NCBI GenBank assembly: GCA_964540515.1
Contig: CAZIMS010000002.1
Location: forward strand, 1 to 64,000
Direction: 5' to 3'
Source of the DNA: JAOAGA01 sp964540515
GTDB lineage: Bacteria; CALINM01
Length of the DNA: 64,000 bases
A program made the position numbers and the translations under genes. Of the stretch, positions 42,753 through 50,220 are shown piece by piece (the stretch's first letter is position 1; the number at the start of each line of letters is the position of its first letter). The notes under the pieces were generated by a model. It made no database searches and had not been told where the DNA came from. It was given only the letters and a program-made list of their open reading frames with translations.

Positions 42753-44315
42753 TTACTTTTTTGCCCTCATAATCTTACCTTCCTTTCCTTTTACAACTAT
42801 CTGTTCTAAAAGTCCTATCACTTTTTCTGCAACCTCTTCTTTCACTTCTACGAAGGTAAAATTATCTTTGATAGTAATCTTACCGATATCTTCACCTATT
42901 AACTCTGCTTTTTCGATAAGGCTCTTGAATATATCTTTTGCTGAGATGCCATCTTTTAGTCCTAAGGTGATAAAGAGCCTTTTGTAAAGGGCTTTACCAG
43001 CTTTAGAATGTTCTGCCTGTCCTGTCAATCCTTCTTTTAAGATGAAAGCAGCAGCTAATACCTCTGGTAGCTCCATTTCTTCGAGATTATCATAAAAAAA
43101 AGGGGTCAACTCTTTTATAAGTTTTTTTTCTTTCTTTAGAGTATCCACAAGAGATCTCAAGAAAGACTCTTTTTTAATCTCAATAAGCTCGCCAATTTCG
43201 GGAGGTGTCTCTTTTTTAAGCTTACTTTTTGTAATTTTTTCTATCTGCCTGAGTCTTTCATACTCACGAGGAGATACTAAGGTAATAGCAACCCCTGATT
43301 TTCCTGCCCGTCCAGTTCTGCCGATTCTATGAATGTAACTTTCAGGGTTTTGAGGGATGCTAAAATTGATTACGTGGCTTACATCGGATATATCAAGACC
43401 TCTTGCAGCAACATCAGTTGCAACAAGGATGTTTATCTTCTTGCTTTTAAACTTATCCATTACCCTTTCTCTTTGTGCCTGACTGTAGTCACCATGTATT
43501 GCTTCAGCCTGATAACCACGGTTTTTTAAGGTATAAGCTACTTCGTCGGTTTCTTTTTTTGTATGACAAAAAATTAGGACAAGGCCATCTGATTCATGGT
43601 CAAGGATGCGTGTTAAAACATCTATCTTGTCTTGTTCCCTTACCTCATAAAAGATTTGTTTAATAGTAGGAACAATAATATTTTTTGAGCTCAAAGTAAC
43701 TTTTTCATAATCAGAAATATACTTATCAGCTATCTTTAATATCTGTGGTGGCATAGTAGCTGAGAAAAGATATCTATTTGCCTTTTGGGGTACTGTTTTA
43801 AGTATAGTTTCTATATCCTCAAGAAAACCCATATCAAGCATCTCATCGGCTTCATCAAGTACTAAAAATTTGATATTACCAAAGCTAAGAGTTTTTCTAT
43901 TTATATGATCGATTATTCTGCCAGGTGTACCTACAATTATGTGAAAACCCTTCTTGAGAGCAGAAATTTGTTTTTCAATTGGATGTCCGCCATAAATAGG
44001 TATAGCAAAAACACCAACCTTTCTCCCTACCTTATTTAGCTCCTGTGCCACCTGAATACAAAGTTCTCTTGTTGGTACCAAGACAAGTGCGTTAGGATGT
44101 AATTTTTTGTCAATCCTCTCGACTATTGGCAAGCCGAAGGCAAGTGTTTTTCCTGTGCCAGTCGGGGCCTGAGCGACGAGGTTTTTCCCCTCAAGCATTA
44201 TAGGGATTGATAGCTGTTGAACCGGGGTTGGTTCTTCAAATCCTAATGATTCAACGATTTTTAATGTTTTTGGGGAAAGCCCCAAGCTTTTAAAACTTAA
44301 TTTTTCTTCCTTCAT
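42753..44315 (-). CDS. deaD: DEAD-box RNA helicase (DeaD/CsdA type)
   Basis: A 520-residue helicase with the Q motif (FEEPTPVQQLSIP), motif I APTGTGKT, Ia PTRELCIQVA, GG, TPGRIIDH, motif II DEAD, motif III SAT, IV LIFCHTKKETDE, V ARGLDI and VI HRIGRTGRAG. After a charged linker comes a DbpA-type RNA-binding domain (ISAKDIFKSLIEKAELIGEDIGKITIKDNFTFVEV), typical of CsdA-like helicases for ribosome assembly and cold adaptation. The start ATG 44315 has AGAAGGAAAA as a moderate ribosome-binding site. It is transcribed alone and convergently with the ligA-thpR-tRNA run. Confidence 0.93.
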   Translation of the reverse strand: MKEEKLSFKSLGLSPKTLKIVESLGFEEPTPVQQLSIPIMLEGKNLVAQAPTGTGKTLAFGLPIVERIDKKLHPNALVLVPTRELCIQVAQELNKVGRKVGVFAIPIYGGHPIEKQISALKKGFHIIVGTPGRIIDHINRKTLSFGNIKFLVLDEADEMLDMGFLEDIETILKTVPQKANRYLFSATMPPQILKIADKYISDYEKVTLSSKNIIVPTIKQIFYEVREQDKIDVLTRILDHESDGLVLIFCHTKKETDEVAYTLKNRGYQAEAIHGDYSQAQRERVMDKFKSKKINILVATDVAARGLDISDVSHVINFSIPQNPESYIHRIGRTGRAGKSGVAITLVSPREYERLRQIEKITKSKLKKETPPEIGELIEIKKESFLRSLVDTLKKEKKLIKELTPFFYDNLEEMELPEVLAAAFILKEGLTGQAEHSKAGKALYKRLFITLGLKDGISAKDIFKSLIEKAELIGEDIGKITIKDNFTFVEVKEEVAEKVIGLLEQIVVKGKEGKIMRAKK

Positions 44316-44345
44316 TTTTTCCTTCTTTCTTTTTGTTTAATCTAT

Positions 44346-44360
44346 TATAATCTTACTATA
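44346..44360 (+). promoter_or_regulatory. -10 element nine bases before a small-protein ATG (predicted leaderless)
   Basis: A perfect TATAAT at 44346-44351 is followed nine bases later by the ATG at 44361. No Shine-Dalgarno is present, so the transcript should be leaderless or carry only 1-3 untranslated bases. The -35 is poor. Confidence 0.45.
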
Positions 44361-44573
44361 ATGGCAAGACAAAAGATATGTAAATCCTGTAGCGGTAGTT
44401 TTAATAGAGAACATATATCAATCTATGATTATATCATAACGATAGATAGATGTAAATGTGGATGGAAGCTAATTGATGTAAAAGACAGGGAAGGCAAAAG
44501 TCTAAAAGATCTTATAGATAAAAGCGTGCTTGAAAAGATGATTAAATCAAAGGCAAGCAATCTTAAGATTTAG
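44361..44573 (+). CDS. Small Cys-rich (zinc-ribbon-like) hypothetical protein
   Basis: A 70-residue protein starting MARQKICKSCSGSFNREH, with a CxxC pair near residues 7-10 and CKCG about 22 residues later, enough for one zinc site. The rest is basic and helical (KSLKDLIDKSVLEKMIKSKASNLKI). The last 11 bp overlap convergently with hpt. It lies just behind a perfect -10 and divergent from the DEAD-box gene. Coding is supported by composition and the motif; no family is recognised. It could be a nucleic-acid-binding accessory or a small regulatory protein. Confidence 0.6.
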   Translation: MARQKICKSCSGSFNREHISIYDYIITIDRCKCGWKLIDVKDREGKSLKDLIDKSVLEKMIKSKASNLKI

Positions 44574-45096
44574 ATTCGTAAATAAATATCTCCTCTAAGT
44601 TTCTAAATTTCTCATCAAGGTCTAGTCCATAACCAACTACAAAGTGATTATCTATCTCAAAACCTACAAAATTAGCTTTAATGTCAACTTTCCTTCGCCC
44701 CCTTTTGTCTAACAAAGTACAGATATATATCTCATTCGCACCGTTTTCTATAAAAAAATCATAAATCCTTTTTAAAGTAGTCCCTGTATCAAGAATGTCT
44801 TCTAAGATAAGTATAGTTTTGTCAGTAATATTAGTTGATGGCTTATTTATTATTCTTACTGTTCCTGAGGAATCAGTACCTTCATAAGACTTTGCCTGAA
44901 TAAAATCATAAATAAAAGGCATCTTAAACTTTTTGATAAGGTCAGACATAAAGAAAAGAGAGCCTTTAAGGACACCAATTACAACAATCTCTTTATTAAA
45001 AAAATGAGTGTTTATTTGTTCCGCCAGCTCATCAATCTTTTTCTCTATATGATTCTTGGAGATAAAGGGTATTAACTTAAAATTTTCATAACCCAT
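44563..45096 (-). CDS. hpt: Hypoxanthine(-guanine) phosphoribosyltransferase
   Basis: A 177-residue purine salvage enzyme with the PRPP-binding motif ILILEDILDTGTTLKRIY near residues 96-113, the dimer/PPi loop VVIGVLKGSLFFMSDLI, SYEGTDSSGTVRI (flexible loop Ser-Tyr) and DFVGFEIDNHFVVGYGLDLDEKFRNL, all diagnostic for Hpt. It makes IMP/GMP from hypoxanthine/guanine and PRPP. It is transcribed divergently from the pantothenate operon, and its 3' end overlaps the small zinc protein gene by 11 bp. Confidence 0.95.
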   Translation of the reverse strand: MGYENFKLIPFISKNHIEKKIDELAEQINTHFFNKEIVVIGVLKGSLFFMSDLIKKFKMPFIYDFIQAKSYEGTDSSGTVRIINKPSTNITDKTILILEDILDTGTTLKRIYDFFIENGANEIYICTLLDKRGRRKVDIKANFVGFEIDNHFVVGYGLDLDEKFRNLEEIFIYESKS

Positions 45097-45178
45097 AAAC
45101 TTGAAAAATTCTATCAGATATAATTTTAAATAACAATATTTAAGAAAACCTGCATAGCATAATATAGGGAGAAAAAAG

Positions 45179-45226
45179 ATGAAAATAGGACATTTCTATT
45201 TGTGGTTGACAGACTATATTAATTAG
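45179..45226 (+). CDS. Candidate 15-codon leader peptide upstream of panB
   Basis: ATG at 45179 with a textbook AGGGAG ribosome-binding site (45166-45171, 7-nt spacing) opens a frame encoding MKIGHFYLWLTDYIN and a TAG at 45224-45226. The frame lies inside the hpt-panB divergent region, just before the promoter-like TTGACT (45227) and the leader RNA. It may be a spurious short frame, a regulatory leader peptide or a small membrane-active peptide. The strength of the ribosome-binding site is the only support. Confidence 0.35.
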   Translation: MKIGHFYLWLTDYIN

Positions 45227-45255
45227 TTGACTTAGGTTAAATAATTTTATAACAT
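45227..45255 (+). promoter_or_regulatory. Promoter of the panB leader RNA
   Basis: TTGACT (45227-45232), 17-bp spacer and TAACAT (45250-45255), the same -10 variant and spacing as in the liv promoter. The predicted start is near 45262, giving a leader of about 107 nt before panB. The sequence TTGACTTAGGTTAA here also resembles an FNR-type site with one mismatch. Confidence 0.5.
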
Positions 45256-45261
45256 TGTTAT

Positions 45262-45354
45262 ATAACCGCTTGGATCCTTTGTGACCGAGACGGAAAGAGA
45301 TTGACTAAGCTGATATAAAGCCTTTAAGACTCTTTTCGTCTTGAAGGCTTTTTT
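45262..45354 (+). ncRNA. Structured leader RNA of the panBCD operon ending in an intrinsic terminator
   Basis: After the promoter, GCTTGG (45268-45273) can pair with CTAAGC (45305-45310), ATC/CTTT with AAAG/GAT inside it, and CCG with CGG at the tip, making one long imperfect hairpin. It is followed by a second, near-perfect 13-bp stem AAGCCTTTAAGAC / GTCTTGAAGGCTT (45318-45350, one G-U) and six T residues, a canonical intrinsic terminator. Only five bases separate the T run from the panB ribosome-binding site AGGAG (45360). This architecture implies attenuation (riboswitch, protein- or peptide-mediated) of pantothenate synthesis, or a small RNA. It does not match any riboswitch consensus I know. 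Confidence 0.65.
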
Positions 45355-45369
45355 ACTTTAGGAGTTTAT

Positions 45370-46164
45370 ATGAAAATTACTGTGCCCTTGATATTAAAAA
45401 AGAAACAGAATAAAGAAAAGATAACCATGCTTACTTGTTACGATTATTCAATGGCACTTTTGCTCGATAGAGCAGGTGTTGATATGCTTCTTGTTGGAGA
45501 TTCAGTAGGGGTTGTCTTTTCTGGTTATGAAAATACCTTGCCTGTTACTTTTGATGAGATCCTCTACCACACCAAAGCTGTGGTAAGAGGCAGGAAAAAC
45601 TCGTTAGTTGTTGCTGACATGCCCTTTTTGTCCTATCAAGTTTCTATTGAAGATGCCATAAAAAATTGTGGATTAATGATAAAGGCTGGTGCAGAAGCAG
45701 TTAAGTTAGAAGGTGGTGTGGAGGTTTGTGAGGTAGTTTATAAACTTTTTCAATCTGGAATCCCCGTTGTGGGGCATATAGGTTTGACACCTCAATCTGT
45801 CAATATTTTAGGCGGCTATAGAGTTCAGGGAAAGACTGATGCTGCAAAGAAAAAACTTATAGATAGTGCTAAGGCTTTAGAATCAGCAGGGGCCTTTTGT
45901 ATTGTCCTTGAGTGTGTGCCTGAAGAAGTAGCAAAGGAGATTACAGAGGAGCTTACGATACCAACAATAGGAATAGGTGCTGGAAGATATACCGATGGAC
46001 AGGTTCTTGTTATTAATGATATTTTAGGACTTTTTGAAGGCTTTAGGCCAAAGTTTGTAAAAAGATATGTAGATTTGGCTCCAGTTATCGAGAAGGCAGC
46101 GAAGGATTATATAAATGATGTGAAGGAAGGTCTTTTTCCTGCTGACGAAAATGTTTTCAAGTGA
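45370..46164 (+). CDS. panB: 3-methyl-2-oxobutanoate hydroxymethyltransferase
   Basis: A 264-residue TIM-barrel enzyme making ketopantoate from ketoisovalerate and methylene-tetrahydrofolate, the first committed step to pantothenate and CoA. Family features are MLTCYDYSMALLLDRAGVDMLLVGDSVG (metal-binding Asp), GAEAVKLEGG, VVGHIGLTPQSVN, LECVPEEVAKEIT and IGIGAGRYTDGQVLV. It is the first gene of panB-panC-panD, directly behind the terminator of a structured leader RNA, with AGGAG six bases from the ATG. Confidence 0.96.
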   Translation: MKITVPLILKKKQNKEKITMLTCYDYSMALLLDRAGVDMLLVGDSVGVVFSGYENTLPVTFDEILYHTKAVVRGRKNSLVVADMPFLSYQVSIEDAIKNCGLMIKAGAEAVKLEGGVEVCEVVYKLFQSGIPVVGHIGLTPQSVNILGGYRVQGKTDAAKKKLIDSAKALESAGAFCIVLECVPEEVAKEITEELTIPTIGIGAGRYTDGQVLVINDILGLFEGFRPKFVKRYVDLAPVIEKAAKDYINDVKEGLFPADENVFK

Positions 46165-46244
46165 TTAGAGAAAGGGGCTATTTAATTTATGTGCTGTGCC
46201 AGAAAGATTTGAGAATTTTTTGAATAAAAATTTTGAGGGAAGGG

Positions 46245-47096
46245 ATGAAGATTATTAAAACTGTTAGAGAGATGCAAGATATTTCAAAGACACATAAGAA
46301 AAAGGGGGAATTGATTGGTTTTGTGCCTACAATGGGTTATCTACACGAGGGACATCTTCAACTTGTAAGAGAGGCAAAGAAAAGATGTGATGTTTCTGTG
46401 GTGAGCATTTTTGTTAACCCTCTTCAGTTTGGACCAAAGGAAGACTTTGCAAAATATCCTCGTGATTTTGAGAGAGATAGTAATCTGCTTGAGAGAGAAG
46501 CGGTTGATTATATCTTCTATCCAGAAAAAGAAGAGATGTACCGTAAAGACTATCAAACCTTTGTTGAGGTTACGGAGGTTACAAAAAATTTATGTGGAGC
46601 TAAAAGACCAGGACATTTTAGAGGTGTTACAACAGTAGTTTGTAAACTTTTTAATGCTGTGATGCCCGATTTAGCCTTTTTTGGAGAGAAGGATTACCAG
46701 CAGTTAATCACAATCAAAAGGATGGTTGATGATCTTAATATGGATATTCATATTGTTGGGGTTCCTATTATTAGAGAGTCAGATGGACTTGCCATGAGTT
46801 CAAGAAATACCTATCTTTCTGATGAAGAAAGAAAATCTGCCCTCTGTCTTTTTGAAGCTATTAATTTAGCAAAGAAGCTAATTAGTGAGGGTATTAGAGA
46901 TGCTGGAAAGATTATTTCTGAGACGACTAATTTAATTGAAAGTACGCCTTTAACACGTATTGACTATGTCAAACTTTGTAATCCAGAAAACCTTGATTAC
47001 ATAGAGACTGGTGAGATTAAGGGGAAGGTTCTTTTAGCTTTGGCTGTTTTTGTTGGTACTACCAGACTTATAGATAATGCTGTATTGGAGGTTTAA
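46245..47096 (+). CDS. panC: Pantothenate synthetase
   Basis: A 283-residue enzyme condensing pantoate with beta-alanine at the expense of ATP. Visible motifs are FVPTMGYLHEGHLQLV (HIGH-like), SIFVNPLQFGPKEDFAKYPR, GHFRGVTTVVCKLFN, FFGEKDYQQL and SDGLAMSSRNTYL (KMSKS-like loop). I chose ATG 46245, because the in-frame TTG at 46233 would place the GAGGGAAGGG ribosome-binding site inside the coding region. An 80-bp gap to panB contains no terminator. panD follows after 3 bp. Confidence 0.96.
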   Translation: MKIIKTVREMQDISKTHKKKGELIGFVPTMGYLHEGHLQLVREAKKRCDVSVVSIFVNPLQFGPKEDFAKYPRDFERDSNLLEREAVDYIFYPEKEEMYRKDYQTFVEVTEVTKNLCGAKRPGHFRGVTTVVCKLFNAVMPDLAFFGEKDYQQLITIKRMVDDLNMDIHIVGVPIIRESDGLAMSSRNTYLSDEERKSALCLFEAINLAKKLISEGIRDAGKIISETTNLIESTPLTRIDYVKLCNPENLDYIETGEIKGKVLLALAVFVGTTRLIDNAVLEV

Positions 47097-47099
47097 CAT

Positions 47100-47456
47100 A
47101 TGCTTTATACAATGCTTAAGTCAAAAATTCACAGAGCAGTGGTTACCGATGCAAGCTTACATTATGAAGGCAGTATTACCATAGATGAAGAATATATGGA
47201 GAAAGCAAAAATACTGCCCTATGAGCAGGTTCACATTTATAATGTAACTAATGGTAATAGATTTATTACCTATGCCATTCCGGGTAGAAGAGGTTCTCGG
47301 GTTTTTTGTGTGAATGGGGCTGCAGTCCATAAGGCCAACAAGGGAGACGTTATAATTATTGCAAGTTATGGTATTTATTCTGAGGAAGAGTTAAAGGCTG
47401 GTTATAAACCCACCAATATTTATATGGATGAGAATAATCAGGAAATCATTAAGTGA
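47100..47456 (+). CDS. panD: Aspartate 1-decarboxylase precursor
   Basis: A 118-residue pyruvoyl enzyme making beta-alanine for PanC. The self-processing site is Gly24-Ser25 in LHYEGSITID; cleavage yields the pyruvoyl group on Ser25. The family residues NVTNGNRFITYAI, GRRGSRVFCVNGAA and VIIASYG are present. It shares its end with the next gene through a GTGA overlap (GTG 47453, TGA 47454), so the amidohydrolase gene is translationally coupled to the pan operon. Confidence 0.96.
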   Translation: MLYTMLKSKIHRAVVTDASLHYEGSITIDEEYMEKAKILPYEQVHIYNVTNGNRFITYAIPGRRGSRVFCVNGAAVHKANKGDVIIIASYGIYSEEELKAGYKPTNIYMDENNQEIIK

Positions 47457-48370
47457 GCCATATAAATAAGTTTGTCAACGCACATACTCACCTTGAGCTT
47501 ACTTTTGATAAAACCTTTGTTACAGAAAATCTACACAAAAAAGAGTTATGGGATTGGATTGTTGAGGTTGTAAAAATCAAAAGGTTATCAAAAGAAGATG
47601 TATTTATCGAGAATATAAAGAGAGGCGAGGATTATTTAATAGCAAATAATAACCTCTTTGTTGGTGATATTAGAAGTCTTCTGCCCGAGGGACCCCTATT
47701 ATTCAATCAAGAAATTGATGGTGTTGTTTTTTTTGAGGTATTGGGATATGAAGAGGATGTCTTTAATAGGAAATGGGATGATTTTCAAATATTCTATAAT
47801 AGGCATAAAAAGGATGGCAGAATAGGGTTATCTATCCATTCTTTATATACCACCTCACCTAAAAGGGCTAAAGAGATGATAGCCTTTGCGAGAGAAAAAA
47901 ATATTAAAGTAACCCTTCATATGGCCGAGAAAAAAGAGGAAGGAGAGTTTCTCTTTGCTAATGACATAAGAGGCTTTAGAAAAATTTTTAAAAGTGCCAT
48001 AGTTGAAGATTATGGTTTCAAAAGTTATAGCGATATTATTGATTATCTTAACTTAGGGGAAGATACCATACTCATTCACTGTACTCAGTTTAATATAGAC
48101 GACTGGAGAAAGGTTGAAGAAAAAAATATACCTGTTGTTCTCTGTCCACGGAGTAACTTATATTTTACAGGCTCTTTACCTGATTTAAATACAATAGCAA
48201 ATCTAAACATTAGATGGGCTTTGGGAACCGATAGTTTGTTTACAAATCTTGATATAAATGTTCTTGAAGAAGGAAGATTTATTATTGAAAACTTTTCACA
48301 CATTAAAAATATCGAGAAGAAGGTTTATCATGCTCTAACAGATGGTGGAAGGGCTATCTTTGAGGGCTAA
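47453..48370 (+). CDS. Amidohydrolase-family deaminase, possibly aminodeoxyfutalosine deaminase
   Basis: A 305-residue metal-dependent hydrolase of the cytosine/adenosine/melamine deaminase group. HTHLEL near the N-terminus supplies the two metal His, followed by VTLHMAEKKEE, LIHCTQFN with a third His and ALGTDSLFTN with the catalytic Asp. Members of this subgroup include aminofutalosine deaminases of the futalosine menaquinone pathway in Epsilonproteobacteria and Deferribacteres-like organisms. That role would suit a menaquinone-using respirer and the nearby heme and quinone genes, but it is an inference. It starts with GTG overlapping panD. SsnA/TrzA-type alternatives cannot be excluded. 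Confidence 0.7.
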   Translation: MSHINKFVNAHTHLELTFDKTFVTENLHKKELWDWIVEVVKIKRLSKEDVFIENIKRGEDYLIANNNLFVGDIRSLLPEGPLLFNQEIDGVVFFEVLGYEEDVFNRKWDDFQIFYNRHKKDGRIGLSIHSLYTTSPKRAKEMIAFAREKNIKVTLHMAEKKEEGEFLFANDIRGFRKIFKSAIVEDYGFKSYSDIIDYLNLGEDTILIHCTQFNIDDWRKVEEKNIPVVLCPRSNLYFTGSLPDLNTIANLNIRWALGTDSLFTNLDINVLEEGRFIIENFSHIKNIEKKVYHALTDGGRAIFEG

Positions 48371-48423
48371 AGAGATTGTCCTTTAAGTTTTTTTAGAAAA
48401 GTTAAGATCTTTAGGAGTTTCCA

Positions 48424-49047
48424 ATGGAAAGATGGCAGATCTTAAAAAATAATGTTAAAAGATACTTTTTCTTTGGTTTGGCCACCTTTATACCTGCCTA
48501 TATAACTATTGTAATAATGATTAAGATTATTAGGTTTTTTGATGGCATAGCTGTAGAGTTTTTTTCTGTCTTTGAGTTTTCAGAAAACCTTAAGATACTA
48601 AAAATCCCTTTAGTTGGGGCAACAATCAGTTTTTTATTTTTGTTATTAATTGGCTTCTTTTCAAGAAAGTTTATAGGCAAAAAGGTAATGTACGTTATAG
48701 ACAAGATCTTTACAGTCATTCCTATATCAAGACCAGTCTATTCTGCTGTAAAGAAGATGACAGAGACCTTTATAGACGATGAGAAATCAAAATTTAAAAG
48801 GGTTGTTCTAGTACCTTTTCCTCATAAGGAGGTTTATGCCATAGGTTTTCTTACTAATAAAGCTCCAAGTATACATGAAGGTATGACACATTATTATGTC
48901 TATGTGCCTACAGCAATTAACCCCACAGCAGGTTTTTTAATAAATGTTAGGGAAGACCAGATTCTAGAAAGTGAGATGAAGGTAGATGAAGCCTTTTCTC
49001 TTATACTTTCAGGTGGTATGCTTGCGAAAAAAAGAGAGGAAAATTAG
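48424..49047 (+). CDS. DUF502 inner-membrane protein
   Basis: A 207-residue protein with two N-terminal transmembrane helices (YFFFGLATFIPAYITIVIMIKII and IPLVGATISFLFLLLIGFF). A conserved cytoplasmic part follows (IFTVIPISRPVYSAVKKMTETF, VVLVPFPHKEVYAIGFLTNKAP, YYVYVPTAINPTAGFLINVREDQI). These phrases define DUF502. The family is widespread in deltaproteobacterial and thermophile genomes and has no established function. An AGGAG ribosome-binding site precedes the ATG. Confidence 0.85.
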   Translation: MERWQILKNNVKRYFFFGLATFIPAYITIVIMIKIIRFFDGIAVEFFSVFEFSENLKILKIPLVGATISFLFLLLIGFFSRKFIGKKVMYVIDKIFTVIPISRPVYSAVKKMTETFIDDEKSKFKRVVLVPFPHKEVYAIGFLTNKAPSIHEGMTHYYVYVPTAINPTAGFLINVREDQILESEMKVDEAFSLILSGGMLAKKREEN

Positions 49048-49079
49048 TCTCTTAATAAAGGATAATAAGAGGTATTGCC

Positions 49080-50219
49080 TTGAAGGGACTTTATATACAT
49101 ATACCTTTTTGTAAAAAAAAATGTATTTACTGTGATTTTTACTCTCAAGAGGATATCTCTCTCATAGAAGATTATTTAATTGCCTTCACAAAAGAGTTTC
49201 ACAAGAAAAAAAATTTATATGAAAAGTTTTTTCAGGCAAAAAAATATACTCTTTACATAGGGGGCGGTAACCCAGCTTTACTAGAAATTAAGGATATAGA
49301 GTATATTCTGAAAAAGATTTATTCGGCAATCCTTAATTTTGAAGAGATAACCATTGAGGCAAACCCAGATAGTTTGAGCGAGGAAAAGATTAAAAGCTAT
49401 AGAGATTTAGGTATTAATAGATTATCTATTGGTATTCAGTCTTTTGATGATGAGATACTTAAGTTTTTGGGGAGAAATCATAACTCTAAGGATGCCCTTA
49501 GAGCTCTTGAGGTGGTAAAAAAATATTTTAAAAATTTTTCTATTGATATTATTGGAGGTATCTCAGGTTTTTATGATGGAAGGGAGATCAGAAGAGACCT
49601 TTCGAAAGAGTTTAAGATAATAGAAATGTTTAACCCACCTCATATATCTTTTTACCTTCTTTCTATTGAAGAATCTCCCTTTTTTAAAGATAAATTTATT
49701 ATTGATGAAACTTGTCAGGCCAAAGATTATGATATTTTCTGTAATTTTGCAAAGGCAAAGGGTTATAAACACTATGAGATCTCGAACTTTGCTAAAAGGA
49801 GTTTCCAGTGTAAGCATAATAAAATTTATTGGCGTAGAGAAGAGTATTTAGGGTTTGGTCCTTCTGCGGTCTCATTTTTAACGAGCTCAGCAGATAAACA
49901 AAGATGGGGTCTAAGGCTTAAAAATAAAAGTGACATCAAAGAGTATATAAAGGATGTAGAAAAAACAGAGGTTGAGATATTAAAAAGAAGTGATGCCTTA
50001 TCGGAATCGATCTTTTTACCATTACGAACTTCACAAGGCATAGACTTATTAAAGATAGAAAAGCATTTTCCTGAGGAAGCACAAAATATTCATAAGGAGC
50101 TTTTTAATCTAAAAAAGGTAGGGCTATTATTAGAAAAAAAGAGACGGTGGATAATAAGGGAAGATAGTTTTATAATAAGTAATGAGATTGTATCAAAAAT
50201 TTTAAAAGGAGTCTTTTAA
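49080..50219 (+). CDS. hemW: HemW-like radical SAM protein (putative heme chaperone)
   Basis: A 379-residue protein with the radical SAM cluster motif CKKKCIYCDF (CX3CX2C, with the extra aromatic of HemN/HemW proteins) near residues 11-20. It also has YIGGGNPALL, EITIEANPDSLSEEKI, GINRLSIGIQSFDDEILKFLGRNH and the C-terminal HemN_C domain. It lacks the N-terminal region of true oxygen-independent coproporphyrinogen oxidase HemN, so it belongs to the HemW group that binds heme and may insert it into cytochromes; the redox-rich context fits. The start is TTG 49080 with AAGAGG seven bases upstream. Confidence 0.88.
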   Translation: MKGLYIHIPFCKKKCIYCDFYSQEDISLIEDYLIAFTKEFHKKKNLYEKFFQAKKYTLYIGGGNPALLEIKDIEYILKKIYSAILNFEEITIEANPDSLSEEKIKSYRDLGINRLSIGIQSFDDEILKFLGRNHNSKDALRALEVVKKYFKNFSIDIIGGISGFYDGREIRRDLSKEFKIIEMFNPPHISFYLLSIEESPFFKDKFIIDETCQAKDYDIFCNFAKAKGYKHYEISNFAKRSFQCKHNKIYWRREEYLGFGPSAVSFLTSSADKQRWGLRLKNKSDIKEYIKDVEKTEVEILKRSDALSESIFLPLRTSQGIDLLKIEKHFPEEAQNIHKELFNLKKVGLLLEKKRRWIIREDSFIISNEIVSKILKGVF

Positions 50220-50220
50220 T

